NCBI GenBank assembly: GCA_902767025.1 | Contig: CACXFZ010000092.1 | Location: 1 to 19,994, forward strand | Source of the DNA: an uncultured Coriobacteriaceae bacterium | GTDB lineage: Bacteria; Actinomycetota; Coriobacteriia; Coriobacteriales; Eggerthellaceae | Reading direction: 5' to 3' | DNA length: 19,994 nt | Shown: piece by piece, positions 13,896-19,994 of the stretch | Layout of the letters: each line of letters begins with the position of its first letter | How positions within the stretch are numbered: the first letter of the stretch is position 1 | The notes under the pieces: generated by a model | Database searches by the model: none | What the model was told of the DNA's origin: nothing | Seen by the model: the letters and a program-made list of their open reading frames with translations, nothing else | Program-made: the position numbers and the translations under genes

Positions 13896-14498
13896 ATGGA
13901 CATCGTATGTCTGGATTTGGAAGGCGTGCTCGTACCCGAGATCTGGATCGCGTTCAGCGAAGAGAGCGGCATCCCCGAGCTGTCGCGCACCACGCGTGAC
14001 GAACCCGACTACGACAAGCTGATGAACTTCCGCATGGACAAGCTGCGCGAGCATGGCCTGGGTCTGCCGCAGATCCAGCAGACCATCGAGCGCATCGACC
14101 CGCTGCCGGGTGCCAAGGAATTCCTGGACGAGCTGCGCTCCTGCACGCAGGTGATCATCCTGAGCGACACGTTCGCGCAGTTCGCCAAGCCGTTGATGCG
14201 CAAGCTGGGCTGGCCGATGCTGATGTGCAACGAGCTGGAAGTGGCCGAATCGGGCGAGATCACGGGGTACCGCATGCGCGTCCAGGACAGCAAGTACACC
14301 ACGGTACGTGCCCTGCAGACGGCGGGCTTCGAGACGATTGCGGCGGGCGACAGCTTCAACGACCTGAGGATGATCAAGGCAAGCCGCGCCGGCTTCCTGT
14401 TCCGCTCCACGCCCGAGATCATCGCGGACAACCCCGACATCCCCGCCTTCGAGGAGTACCCCGAGTTCCTGGCTGCGATCAAGCAGGTGCTGAACTAG
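13896..14498 (+). CDS. thrH: ThrH: phosphoserine phosphatase / homoserine phosphotransferase
   Basis: A 200-residue HAD-superfamily enzyme closely resembling Pseudomonas ThrH, which dephosphorylates phosphoserine and can pass the phosphate to homoserine, serving serine and threonine synthesis. Family marks are the start DIVCLDLEGVLVPEIWIAF with Asp7 and Glu9 (Glu replaces the usual second Asp, as in ThrH), ILSDTF (Ser90-Asp91), Lys133 and AAGDSFNDLRM (Asp152, Asn155, Asp156). AAGGAGG sits 7 bases before the ATG, the best ribosome site in the window. It follows the LCP gene by 24 bases and is probably co-transcribed with it, although the functions look unrelated. It ends 15 bases from the convergent elp3 gene. 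Confidence 0.93.
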   Translation: MDIVCLDLEGVLVPEIWIAFSEESGIPELSRTTRDEPDYDKLMNFRMDKLREHGLGLPQIQQTIERIDPLPGAKEFLDELRSCTQVIILSDTFAQFAKPLMRKLGWPMLMCNELEVAESGEITGYRMRVQDSKYTTVRALQTAGFETIAAGDSFNDLRMIKASRAGFLFRSTPEIIADNPDIPAFEEYPEFLAAIKQVLN

Positions 14499-14513
14499 GG
14501 TTTCGGGCTCCCG

Positions 14514-16349
14514 CTAGGGCAGGGGCTTCTGCTGGTACAGGCCCGCGTCCGCAAACCCCAGCGAGCGGTAGTAGGCACGGGTGCCCACGGCACTGATCAC
14601 GTTGATGCGCTCGTACCCGGCGTCGCGTGCGATGGCGCATGCCCGCTCGATCAGCGCGCGTCCCAGACCGGCATGCTGTGCGCCTCCGCGTTCGCCGTCG
14701 CCGTCTAGGCGGGCCATCCTGCCGTACACGTGCACCTCGCGGATCATCGCATGCCCCACCTGTTCGGGCAGCTCGCCTTCGTGCGCGTGCACGTAGGATG
14801 CATCCGGCAGCGACAGGCGCAGGAACCCGGCGAGCGTGCCCGCAGGGTCGACCCATTGCAGGAAGTGCTCGCAGGTGTTGGTCGTCCGGTAGGTCTCGCA
14901 TTCCAGTGCCAGCGCACTGCCGTCCACGTCCTGCGTGCCCACTTCCCGCATTCGCATCTCGCGCACCCGGAGCCCGTTGGTGTGGCATCGGCGCTGCACT
15001 TCGTCTTCCACCAGCTGGCGCAGGTTCGCCTTCTTGCTTCCCGCGGCGATGCTCTCGGCGCTGAAGTCGCGGATCATGCGCGATATGCGCGTGTGCGTCG
15101 GCGTTGCCAGCACGTTGCAAGCCAGCACGTCCACGAGATCTTCTTCGTCGTAGGGCTTCCATGCGCCCTGGCCGTGCAGCTGCTCGAGTTCGGTTCCCGG
15201 TATCAGCACGCAGGGATACACCTTCACCTCGTCGGGCTGCAGGGCGGGATGCTGCATCAGCGTGCGGTAGTCATCCTTGTCCTGTTCGGCCGTGCGTCCG
15301 GGCAGGTTCGCCATGATGTGCAGGTGGCTCTTGAACCCGAAGGCACGCAGCAGCTCGCAGGCGTTTTCCATCGTGGCAAGGCTGGTGGGGCGGTGGGAGT
15401 CCGCCAGCGCTTCGGCGCATGTGCTCTGCACGCCCACCTGCACCTTCGTGCATCCCATCTGGCGCAGGGCGCACAGCTCGTCGGGCGTGATGCAGTTCGG
15501 GCGCGTCTCGGCCACCAGGCCCACGCAGCGCGACGACGCCTCCTCGTTGGCGGCATGCTGCGCGGCCACCTGCTCGAGCGTGGCCTGCTGCCAGGGGCTT
15601 ACGCGCTCCCACGGGCTTGCGGGGCCGTAGAGTTCGCGGATGGCCTGGTTGAACGTCTCGCGTCCTTTGTCGACGCGTTGCTGGATGGCGGCCGTTTGCT
15701 CCTCGAGCACGGCAGGGTCGCTTGCGATGCCCGCTTGCTCGTACAGGGTCCTGCGTTCCTGCATGCTCGCCTGCGCTGCCGGCGTGCCCGCTTCGTTGAG
15801 TGCGCGGAAGAGCTCGTGGACGAACCACAGCCGGTAGGGCTGCGGGTAGTCGGAAAACGTGCCGCCGAGCACGATGACCTCCACTTTGTCGATGGCGTGG
15901 CCCATCTGGTCGAGCACGTGCAGGCGCGACGCCATCTGCAAATAGGGATCGAAGAAGCTGCGCTCGGCCCGCTGGCAGGCGGGCTCGTCGTGCAGGTAGC
16001 TTTTCGGCATGCGCACGTCGTTGGGGCAGAAGACGCACGTTCCCTGGCAGGGGTGGGGCTTGGTGATGACGGTGACGGTCGCTACGCCCGAAGCCGTGCG
16101 GCGGGGTTTCATGCGCACTGTGCGCGCCAGCGCCTGCTCGGTCGCATCGTCGATGCACCAGGCGCTCCAGGTGTCGGGGTCGCGCTCCTTGATTCCCAGG
16201 TACGCGGGCCAGAGCATCTTCTTGGCGAAGTGCTTGTGCGGGTCGGGGAAGCGCCGGTTGTGGTTCTGGATGATGCGGTCCAGCCGCTTGGCATCCAGCG
16301 GGCCGGTGCGCTTCACTTCCTCGACGATGTCTGCAAGCAGCTCTTTCAT
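14514..16349 (-). CDS. elp3: Elp3-family radical SAM / GNAT tRNA wobble-uridine modification enzyme
   Basis: A 611-residue two-domain enzyme that uses SAM and acetyl-CoA to add a carboxymethyl group to C5 of wobble U34 in tRNA. The radical SAM domain carries PHPCQGTCVFCPND (Cys101, Cys105, Cys108, a Cx3Cx2C cluster), EVIVLGGTFSDYP, VAETRPNCI and the VGVQS, HIMANLPGRT and KVYPCVLIPGTEL blocks. The C-terminal acetyltransferase part includes EVHVYG, GLGRALIERA and INVISAVGTRAYYRSLGF. Between about residues 195 and 275 lies a stretch longer than in eukaryotic Elp3. The cysteine spacing also differs from the Cx9Cx2C of the eukaryotic enzyme. TATAAT ends 6 bases before the ATG with no Shine-Dalgarno, so the mRNA may be leaderless. 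As in other prokaryotes, no other Elongator subunits are nearby. Confidence 0.92.
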   Translation of the reverse strand: MKELLADIVEEVKRTGPLDAKRLDRIIQNHNRRFPDPHKHFAKKMLWPAYLGIKERDPDTWSAWCIDDATEQALARTVRMKPRRTASGVATVTVITKPHPCQGTCVFCPNDVRMPKSYLHDEPACQRAERSFFDPYLQMASRLHVLDQMGHAIDKVEVIVLGGTFSDYPQPYRLWFVHELFRALNEAGTPAAQASMQERRTLYEQAGIASDPAVLEEQTAAIQQRVDKGRETFNQAIRELYGPASPWERVSPWQQATLEQVAAQHAANEEASSRCVGLVAETRPNCITPDELCALRQMGCTKVQVGVQSTCAEALADSHRPTSLATMENACELLRAFGFKSHLHIMANLPGRTAEQDKDDYRTLMQHPALQPDEVKVYPCVLIPGTELEQLHGQGAWKPYDEEDLVDVLACNVLATPTHTRISRMIRDFSAESIAAGSKKANLRQLVEDEVQRRCHTNGLRVREMRMREVGTQDVDGSALALECETYRTTNTCEHFLQWVDPAGTLAGFLRLSLPDASYVHAHEGELPEQVGHAMIREVHVYGRMARLDGDGERGGAQHAGLGRALIERACAIARDAGYERINVISAVGTRAYYRSLGFADAGLYQQKPLP

Positions 16350-16355
16350 GAGGCC

Positions 16356-16361
16356 ATTATA
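16356..16361 (-). promoter_or_regulatory. -10 box of elp3
   Basis: A consensus TATAAT on the minus strand ends 6 bases (GGCCTC) before the ATG at 16349. Transcription would start at the ATG. No strong -35 is seen. Confidence 0.6.
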
Positions 16362-16413
16362 TGCTCACCTTCGCACAGCGGCTCGCCACCCTGCGGACAT
16401 GGCCGTGCTACGC

Positions 16414-16419
16414 TAAGAT
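16414..16419 (+). promoter_or_regulatory. Candidate -10 box of the isoprenylcysteine-methyltransferase-like gene
   Basis: TAAGAT at 16414-16419 would start transcription near 16426. That leaves a 24-base leader with GCGAGG about 8 bases before the ATG at 16450. The -35 is weak. Confidence 0.4.
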
Positions 16420-16449
16420 GGCGAGAGTGCATGCCGCGAGGTTACTGGC

Positions 16450-16962
16450 ATGGAAAGGCAGGGTAGGCGGCCAGCGATGGAAGGCAAGCGGGAAATCGTC
16501 GGGTACGCGGTTGGCTTTACGCTGTTCGTGGTCGTGGTGCCCGTCATCATGTGGTTGGCGTCGGGCGGCGTGCATCCCACGTTCGCGCGTGTGGCCCTGT
16601 GCGCCATCTTGGCGTTGGCCGGCTTGGGGCTGAGCGTGTGGTCGATCGTGTACATGAAGCGGGTGGGGAAGGGCAACCCGATGGATGCCTTCAACCATCA
16701 GGTGGCTTCCCGCACGAGCGTGCTCATGACCAAGGGCCCGTATGCGATCTGCCGCAATCCCATGTTGCTGGGCGTGCTGCTCTACTACGTGGGTGTGGTG
16801 GTCCTGCTGGGCTCGGCGGGTGCGCTGGCCGTGTTCGTGGCCTATGCGCTGATCATGGCGGTGCAGGTTGCGCGCGAAGAGCAGCGGCTCGAGCAGGACT
16901 TCGGCGACGAGTACCGCACGTACAAGGAAACGACCAAGCGCCTGATCCCGTTCGTGTGGTAG
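16450..16962 (+). CDS. Small membrane methyltransferase of the isoprenylcysteine / phospholipid methyltransferase type
   Basis: A 170-residue membrane protein with about four or five helices. GPYAICRNPMLLG (96-108) and EEQRLEQDFGDEYRTYK (143-159) are the SAM-binding signature of the ICMT/PEMT-like family, which in bacteria methylates small lipophilic or membrane substrates of mostly unknown identity. The length is normal for bacterial members. ATG 16450 has GAGG 8 bases upstream; ATG 16477 (nine codons later, with AGGG...AGG upstream) is an alternative start. The gene is divergent from elp3 and convergent with the small anchored protein gene, so it is probably a single-gene unit. The substrate cannot be guessed. 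Confidence 0.85.
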   Translation: MERQGRRPAMEGKREIVGYAVGFTLFVVVVPVIMWLASGGVHPTFARVALCAILALAGLGLSVWSIVYMKRVGKGNPMDAFNHQVASRTSVLMTKGPYAICRNPMLLGVLLYYVGVVVLLGSAGALAVFVAYALIMAVQVAREEQRLEQDFGDEYRTYKETTKRLIPFVW

Positions 16963-16979
16963 GTCCGCGAGCCCGTGTT

Positions 16980-17001
16980 AGCGTGGCCGCAACGCTCGGC
17001 C
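16980..17001. terminator. Candidate hairpin between convergent genes
   Basis: Two mutually exclusive short stems occur in the 39-base gap: AGCGT/ACGCT (16980-16984 with 16992-16996) and GGCCG/CGGCC (16985-16989 with 16997-17001). Neither has a U-tract, so a shared terminator is only possible. Confidence 0.22.
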
Positions 17002-17454
17002 CTAGTCCAGGTTCTCTTCCCGCTCGGCCTTGAGCACCTTGACGATGGTGCGTCCCATGTTGAATGTGTCGTCCTTGTGGTAGGAGCGCACCTGCACGTA
17101 GAAGTGGCGGTCGCCCACGTCTGCGCCTTCCGCGTCCTCGTTGGCGGCGATTGCCTCGGCGCGGGCGCGTGCGTGGTTGTGCGCCTGGTCGGATTTGCCC
17201 ACATAGGCGTTGCGGTACGTGCTGAAGTCGCCGTCGGTCACGGGGTGGTCGAACTCCAGGATGATGTAGCACCCGTGGTCTTCTTCGTCCTCGTCCATGG
17301 GCTCCAGGTCCTCCACGGGGACCCACGACCCTTCCAGCAGCCGTGTGCGTGCGGACTTGGTGAAGCGCAGCCTGCGCACGGTCACGATCAGAAAGCCAAT
17401 CGCCGCGATGCCGAAAAACGTCAACGCGAACGTTACCAGGTTGAATTCAGACAT
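17002..17454 (-). CDS. Small single-pass membrane protein of unknown function
   Basis: A 150-residue protein with one N-terminal membrane helix (about residues 6-26), a basic stop-transfer segment (RRLRFTKSARTR) and a soluble, acidic cytoplasmic domain. The domain contains an acidic patch (EDLEPMDEDEEDH), then a beta-rich region (CYIILEFDHPVTDGDFSTYRNAY and HFYVQVRSYHKDDTFNMGRTIV). I do not recognise the family. ATG 17454 is chosen because a perfect AGGAGG sits 4 bases upstream; a longer frame upstream lacks such a site. The promoter is unclear; TAGTAT at 17535-17540 on the minus strand is a weak candidate. It lies downstream of the toxin-antitoxin pair but has its own ribosome site and a gap of more than 160 bases, so it is probably separate. 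Confidence 0.75.
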   Translation of the reverse strand: MSEFNLVTFALTFFGIAAIGFLIVTVRRLRFTKSARTRLLEGSWVPVEDLEPMDEDEEDHGCYIILEFDHPVTDGDFSTYRNAYVGKSDQAHNHARARAEAIAANEDAEGADVGDRHFYVQVRSYHKDDTFNMGRTIVKVLKAEREENLD

Positions 17455-17617
17455 CGGTCCTCCTGTGCATCCCCGTGCGGGTCTGTCCTCGTTGCCGCCG
17501 GGTAATCCTTCAAGCCCAGGCAGCACCTAAGAGGATACTACACCTACGTTGCCTGAGTAACGCGATGCGCAGGTATGTGCGACTCTGCGGACGCCTCTGA
17601 CACGTTTGGCGTTGCGT

Positions 17618-18112
17618 TTACAGCTTCAGCGGCAAATACATACGCTGCGAGCCTGGCACCAGGGCAAATCCGTGTGCTTCGTAGAAAGACCGAGCGGATT
17701 CGGATGCGGGATCGACGATCATCGCTTTCGTGCCAATCGAGTCTGCGATGGTCAGCGACTTTGCGATGGCATCTGCAAGCAATGCCGAGCCCAGCCCTTG
17801 GCCTTGAAAGCGTTCGTCGACGCCTAGCATTCCTAGCAAGATAGCGGGCACTTGTTCGGGTACGTTTCGTTTGAGCCAACCTCCCGCCACGCTTGCACGT
17901 TCCACTGCATGGGTGCTCAGGGTGTAAAAGCCTGCTGCCAGGGAAAGATCGGCTGTATACGAGACATAGACGACGGCGCTGCCACGCTTCTTGGCTAGGT
18001 GTGCATGGCCGGCTGCCCACGAATCCACAACGGACAATCCGCTGTGAAAACCCGCAAGCGTCGCCCCGTCGGCAAGCTGCTCGGGTTTCGTGAACCGTCC
18101 TTCTACGCCCAT
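17618..18112 (-). CDS. GNAT toxin of a DUF1778-GNAT toxin-antitoxin pair (TacT/AtaT-like)
   Basis: A 164-residue acetyltransferase. In known relatives this toxin acetylates the amino group of aminoacyl-tRNA and stops translation. The acetyl-CoA loop is RFQGQGLGSALL (101-112) and the catalytic-type Tyr144 is in RSFYEAHGF; the start region FTKPEQLADGATLAGFHSG and the middle YTLSTHAVERASV fit the TacT-like group. The start codon overlaps the end of the antitoxin gene by 10 bases, so translation is coupled. Base composition is lower in GC than the flanking genes, in line with acquisition by transfer. Which tRNA it would attack is unknown. Confidence 0.9.
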   Translation of the reverse strand: MGVEGRFTKPEQLADGATLAGFHSGLSVVDSWAAGHAHLAKKRGSAVVYVSYTADLSLAAGFYTLSTHAVERASVAGGWLKRNVPEQVPAILLGMLGVDERFQGQGLGSALLADAIAKSLTIADSIGTKAMIVDPASESARSFYEAHGFALVPGSQRMYLPLKL

Positions 18113-18378
18113 TGTGCATCCTGAGCCAGCAGGCGCTTTGCTGCTTCAGGCATAGGTTGGGAAAGCAGCTGGCAGAAGGCGTCAAAGTCCTCTTGTGCCA
18201 ACCGAGTTACACGCGCTTCTTCAAACGTCTTGTCGGCAGCGGCATCCAGGTTCGCGAGCGTCCATTGGGTGAGCGTCTGCCCTTTCAGGGTCGCCGCCTC
18301 TTCATAGCGGGCTTTGCGGGCTGCCTCCAAACGAAGCTCCATCCTGCTGCCTGCCTTTCCGAGAGATGCTGTTGCCAT
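18103..18378 (-). CDS. DUF1778 ribbon-helix-helix antitoxin
   Basis: A 91-residue antitoxin. The N-terminal part (about residues 11-48, SRMELRLEAARKARYEEAA onwards) matches the ribbon-helix-helix DNA-binding region. The C-terminal part with FDAFCQLLSQPMPEAAKRLL is the usual toxin-clamping tail. It should neutralise the GNAT toxin and repress its own promoter. ATG 18378 has AAGGAG about 5 bases upstream and is preferred to the TTG at 18393. The upstream sequence is strikingly AT-rich and carries repeats suited to a self-regulating operator. Confidence 0.9.
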   Translation of the reverse strand: MATASLGKAGSRMELRLEAARKARYEEAATLKGQTLTQWTLANLDAAADKTFEEARVTRLAQEDFDAFCQLLSQPMPEAAKRLLAQDAQWA

Positions 18379-18395
18379 GAGAGCTCCTTGCAAAC

Positions 18396-18425
18396 TTGTA
18401 CGACAATTGTACGTACATGATAATA
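18396..18425 (-). promoter_or_regulatory. Promoter/operator of the toxin-antitoxin operon
   Basis: TTGTACG occurs twice in direct orientation (18396-18402 and 18407-18413), 11 bases apart, about one helical turn. The perfect palindromes ACAATTGT (18403-18410) and GTACGTAC (18409-18416) overlap the repeats. On the minus strand, TATTAT (18420-18425) and TACAAT (18406-18411) are -10-like. Repeats over a promoter just upstream of a ribbon-helix-helix gene fit autorepression. Which -10 is used cannot be decided. Confidence 0.55.
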
Positions 18426-18465
18426 CAATTATGAATCTAGTTGCAAGCTTTGCGCTGCGCGCTCA

Positions 18466-19077
18466 TTACTCGCCGCTGGGCAGGCCGTCGCCGTGGCTGT
18501 CCCATTGGGTGTCTCCATCGGCGCTCCAGTTGTGGTCGTTGTTCGACCCCCAGGCATTGTTGAAATCCTGGAACGCGGGCTCGCCGGATGCCGCGTCCCT
18601 GCCTGCGAAACCTTCGGACATGGCATTTCCCGTGGCTGCCCCCAGGAGCATGCCGAAGAAGGAGGGTGCGGGCTTCTTGCGGTTTCGGGCGGCCTGTGCA
18701 GCGGCTTTGGCGGCAGCCTGTTGCTTGCGGTACTGCTCTTCTTCGCGCTGGTAGATCGGTGCGGCCATCTTCTCGCTGCCATGCGCGATGATCATCTCGT
18801 CGCGCTCCTCGCGGGTGCAGGTGGTCTTCTTTAGCAGCTCCTCGACCACCACGTCGACGTTGACGTAGCCGTCGCAGGCGTGGTAATCCAGAAAATCGCA
18901 GGCCTGCTGGTAGCTGAAGCGCCCCGGCATCTCGCGCACCACGCGTGCGGCAACCGCGGGGCTGGCGTCGCGGCATACGCCGAATTCGCCGCCGTCGAAG
19001 GGGAGTATCAGCTGGTTCTTGAAATACGGCCCAACCGTTTCCAGATGCTCGATGATCTGTGCGTCAACCTTCTTCAT
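18466..19077 (-). CDS. Unrecognised 203-residue protein with coiled segment and Trp-repeat tail
   Basis: I do not recognise this protein. Residues 1-100 look globular (Cys at 35, 60, 68 and 87). Residues 106-135 form a charged, Ala-rich helix (QREEEQYRKQQAAAKAAAQ), probably a coiled coil. A short Gly-rich hydrophobic stretch follows (SFFGMLLGAATGNAM, 139-153). The tail is rich in Asn, Asp, Gly and Ser, with Trp at 176, 184 and 192, exactly eight residues apart. There is no signal peptide. ATG 19077 is chosen because TACAAT at 19085-19090 ends 7 bases upstream; the only upstream ATG lies within that box. The frame stays open far upstream, but that would run antisense through the methyltransferase gene. 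The gene is divergent from the methyltransferase. Confidence 0.72.
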   Translation of the reverse strand: MKKVDAQIIEHLETVGPYFKNQLILPFDGGEFGVCRDASPAVAARVVREMPGRFSYQQACDFLDYHACDGYVNVDVVVEELLKKTTCTREERDEMIIAHGSEKMAAPIYQREEEQYRKQQAAAKAAAQAARNRKKPAPSFFGMLLGAATGNAMSEGFAGRDAASGEPAFQDFNNAWGSNNDHNWSADGDTQWDSHGDGLPSGE

Positions 19078-19084
19078 GCCCTCC

Positions 19085-19090
19085 ATTGTA
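19085..19090 (-). promoter_or_regulatory. -10 box of the Trp-tail protein gene
   Basis: TACAAT on the minus strand ends 7 bases before the ATG at 19077. GGAGGG lies between, but only one base from the ATG, too close for normal ribosome binding. Confidence 0.5.
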
Positions 19091-19155
19091 CGCCTATGTG
19101 AAAACAGGCTGGTGCCTAAACGGAAACACGTCCCCAGTTGCGTGCCAATGCGAAG

Positions 19156-19161
19156 TACAAT
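19156..19161 (+). promoter_or_regulatory. -10 box of the Trm9-like methyltransferase gene
   Basis: TACAAT ends 6 bases (AGGGGC) before the ATG at 19168. TTGCGT at 19138-19143 is only 12 bases upstream, too near for a normal -35. The transcript would start at the ATG. Confidence 0.5.
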
Positions 19162-19167
19162 AGGGGC

Positions 19168-19956
19168 ATGAACAGGGAAACGGCAGAACTGATGTGCAAG
19201 ATCACCGAGGACTTCTACGCGGCGCAGGCCGACGAGTTCTCGCGCACGCGCCAGGGTGCCTGGGCGGGGTGGCAACGCTGCCTGGAGTCCGCCCAGACCG
19301 CGGCGCTCTATGCCCGGGAAGCGCCCTTGACGGTGCTCGACGTGGGCTGCGGCAACCTGCGTTTCGAGCGTTACCTGCACGACATGATGCCCGCCGCGCA
19401 GATCGAGTGCTTCGCCGTGGACAACTGCGAGCTGCTGCTGCCCGGCGAAGAGGTGCTGGCAAACGACTTTCCCTACGTGCGGTTCCAGAAGCTCGACGTG
19501 CTTGGACGCCTGGTGCACGGGGCCGACCTGGCCCAAGCACTCGAAGCGCCTGCCTGCGCCCTGTCGGTGTGCTTCGGCCTGATGCACCACGTGCCCGGTC
19601 GGCAGTACCGCACCCAGCTGCTCGACACGCTTATCCGCACGACCCGCCCCGGCGGCCATGTGGTGGCGTCGTTCTGGCATTTCATGGAAAGCGACGAGCT
19701 GGCCCAGCGCGCGCACGACAGCCACGCCCGCGCGCTGCAGACCCTGGGAATCGATCCGGCGCAGCTCGACGAGGGCGACTGGCTGCTGGGATGGCAGAAC
19801 GCGCAGAACACCTGGCGCTACTGCCACCACTTCACGCCCGACGAGGTCGACGAGCTGCTGGCCGACCTGCCCGTGTACGTGGACGTGGCCGACCGCTTCC
19901 AGGCCGACGGCCGCACGGGCTCGCTCAACACCTACATCGTGCTGAAGGTGAGCTAG
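19168..19956 (+). CDS. Class I SAM-dependent methyltransferase with Trm9/ALKBH8-like N-terminal signature
   Basis: A 262-residue Rossmann-fold methyltransferase. VLDVGCGNLRFERYL (56-70) is the SAM-binding motif I, and LMHHVPGRQYRTQLL followed by RTTRPGGHVVASFW gives the later core motifs. The N-terminus has DEFSRTRQGAWAGW, which matches the FSxTRxxxW signature of Trm9 and ALKBH8, enzymes that methylate carboxymethyluridine at the tRNA wobble base. The ending differs: about 90 residues (HARALQTLGIDPAQLDEGDW to LNTYIVLKVS) contain a WxxGW-like segment and FTPDEVDELL. ATG 19168 is chosen from the adjacent -10 box; an in-frame ATG at 19147 lies upstream of that box. A tRNA target is inference, helped by elp3 2.8 kb away. 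Other bacterial methyltransferases share the N-terminal motif. Confidence 0.85.
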   Translation: MNRETAELMCKITEDFYAAQADEFSRTRQGAWAGWQRCLESAQTAALYAREAPLTVLDVGCGNLRFERYLHDMMPAAQIECFAVDNCELLLPGEEVLANDFPYVRFQKLDVLGRLVHGADLAQALEAPACALSVCFGLMHHVPGRQYRTQLLDTLIRTTRPGGHVVASFWHFMESDELAQRAHDSHARALQTLGIDPAQLDEGDWLLGWQNAQNTWRYCHHFTPDEVDELLADLPVYVDVADRFQADGRTGSLNTYIVLKVS

Positions 19957-19994
19957 CTGCCGCTCCTTCCTGATTGTTTGGGTTATGGCATGCA

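Noticed and set aside
14499..14513. Possible terminator between thrH and elp3
   Set aside because: Only CGGG-CT-CCCG is present, with too small a loop and no U-tract.
14730..16466. A 578-codon plus-strand open frame across elp3
   Set aside because: It is an antisense shadow of the radical SAM and GNAT domains and has no motif of its own.
18466..19830. A 454-residue version of the Trp-tail protein
   Set aside because: The extra N-terminal part would be antisense to the methyltransferase gene, and the TACAAT box with ATG 19077 marks a natural start.
1..19994. tRNA, rRNA, CRISPR array, riboswitch, insertion sequence or prophage genes
   Set aside because: No regularly spaced repeats, transposase or integrase motifs, or conserved RNA landmarks were seen; the intergenic gaps are all shorter than 200 bases.

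Overview
The window is about two-thirds GC and densely coded. It reads as chromosome from a high-GC Gram-positive anaerobe; the gene set (PfoR-like permease, ThrH, stand-alone Elp3, teichoic-acid-type envelope genes) fits an actinobacterium of the class Coriobacteriia (Eggerthella/Gordonibacter/Slackia-like). That placement rests on remembered gene content, not on a marker gene, and the genus is not resolved. No rRNA, tRNA, CRISPR array, insertion sequence or prophage is visible. No gap between genes exceeds 200 bases.

Layout. 2-406: the end of a Prx6-type peroxiredoxin, followed by a strong hairpin terminator. 598-1716: PfoR/EIIC-like permease. 1789-2511 and 2587-5301: a HAD-IB phosphatase-like protein and a YfhO-family membrane glycosyltransferase. 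5347-6294 (minus): a CsbB/GtrB-type polyprenyl-phosphate glycosyltransferase, convergent with YfhO. 6465-11301: four plus-strand genes forming a complete dlt-like aminoacylation machine in the order MBOAT (DltB role), SGNH (DltD role), adenylating enzyme (DltA role), carrier protein (DltC role). 11320-12480 (minus): a TagF/TagB-type glycerophosphotransferase. 12660-13871: a LytR-CpsA-Psr ligase, then thrH at 13896-14498. 14514-16349 (minus): Elp3, divergent from a small isoprenylcysteine-methyltransferase-like membrane protein. 17002-17454 (minus): a small anchored protein of unknown function. 17618-18378 (minus): a DUF1778-GNAT toxin-antitoxin pair in a visibly less GC-rich island. 18466-19077 (minus): an unrecognised protein with an evenly spaced tryptophan tail. 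19168-19956: a methyltransferase with a Trm9-like N-terminal signature.

How the genes fit together. From about 2.6 to 13.9 kb the window is mainly a cell-envelope polymer locus. The TagF-like enzyme would extend a polyol-phosphate chain. The LCP protein would attach a chain to peptidoglycan. CsbB and YfhO would add sugars outside the membrane. The dlt-like operon would esterify the polymer with an amino acid. Two details separate this operon from textbook dltABCD. No DltX gene is seen, but the MBOAT protein itself ends in an aromatic Tyr motif (FLYANF) resembling DltX. The adenylating enzyme has Ser instead of the DltA chirality Cys, so the activated amino acid may not be D-alanine.

A second theme is tRNA wobble modification (Elp3 plus a Trm9-like methyltransferase). 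A third is gene starts: five genes have a -10 hexamer ending only 6-7 bases before the ATG and no properly spaced Shine-Dalgarno, which suggests leaderless transcripts. No database search could be run; family calls come from motif recognition.
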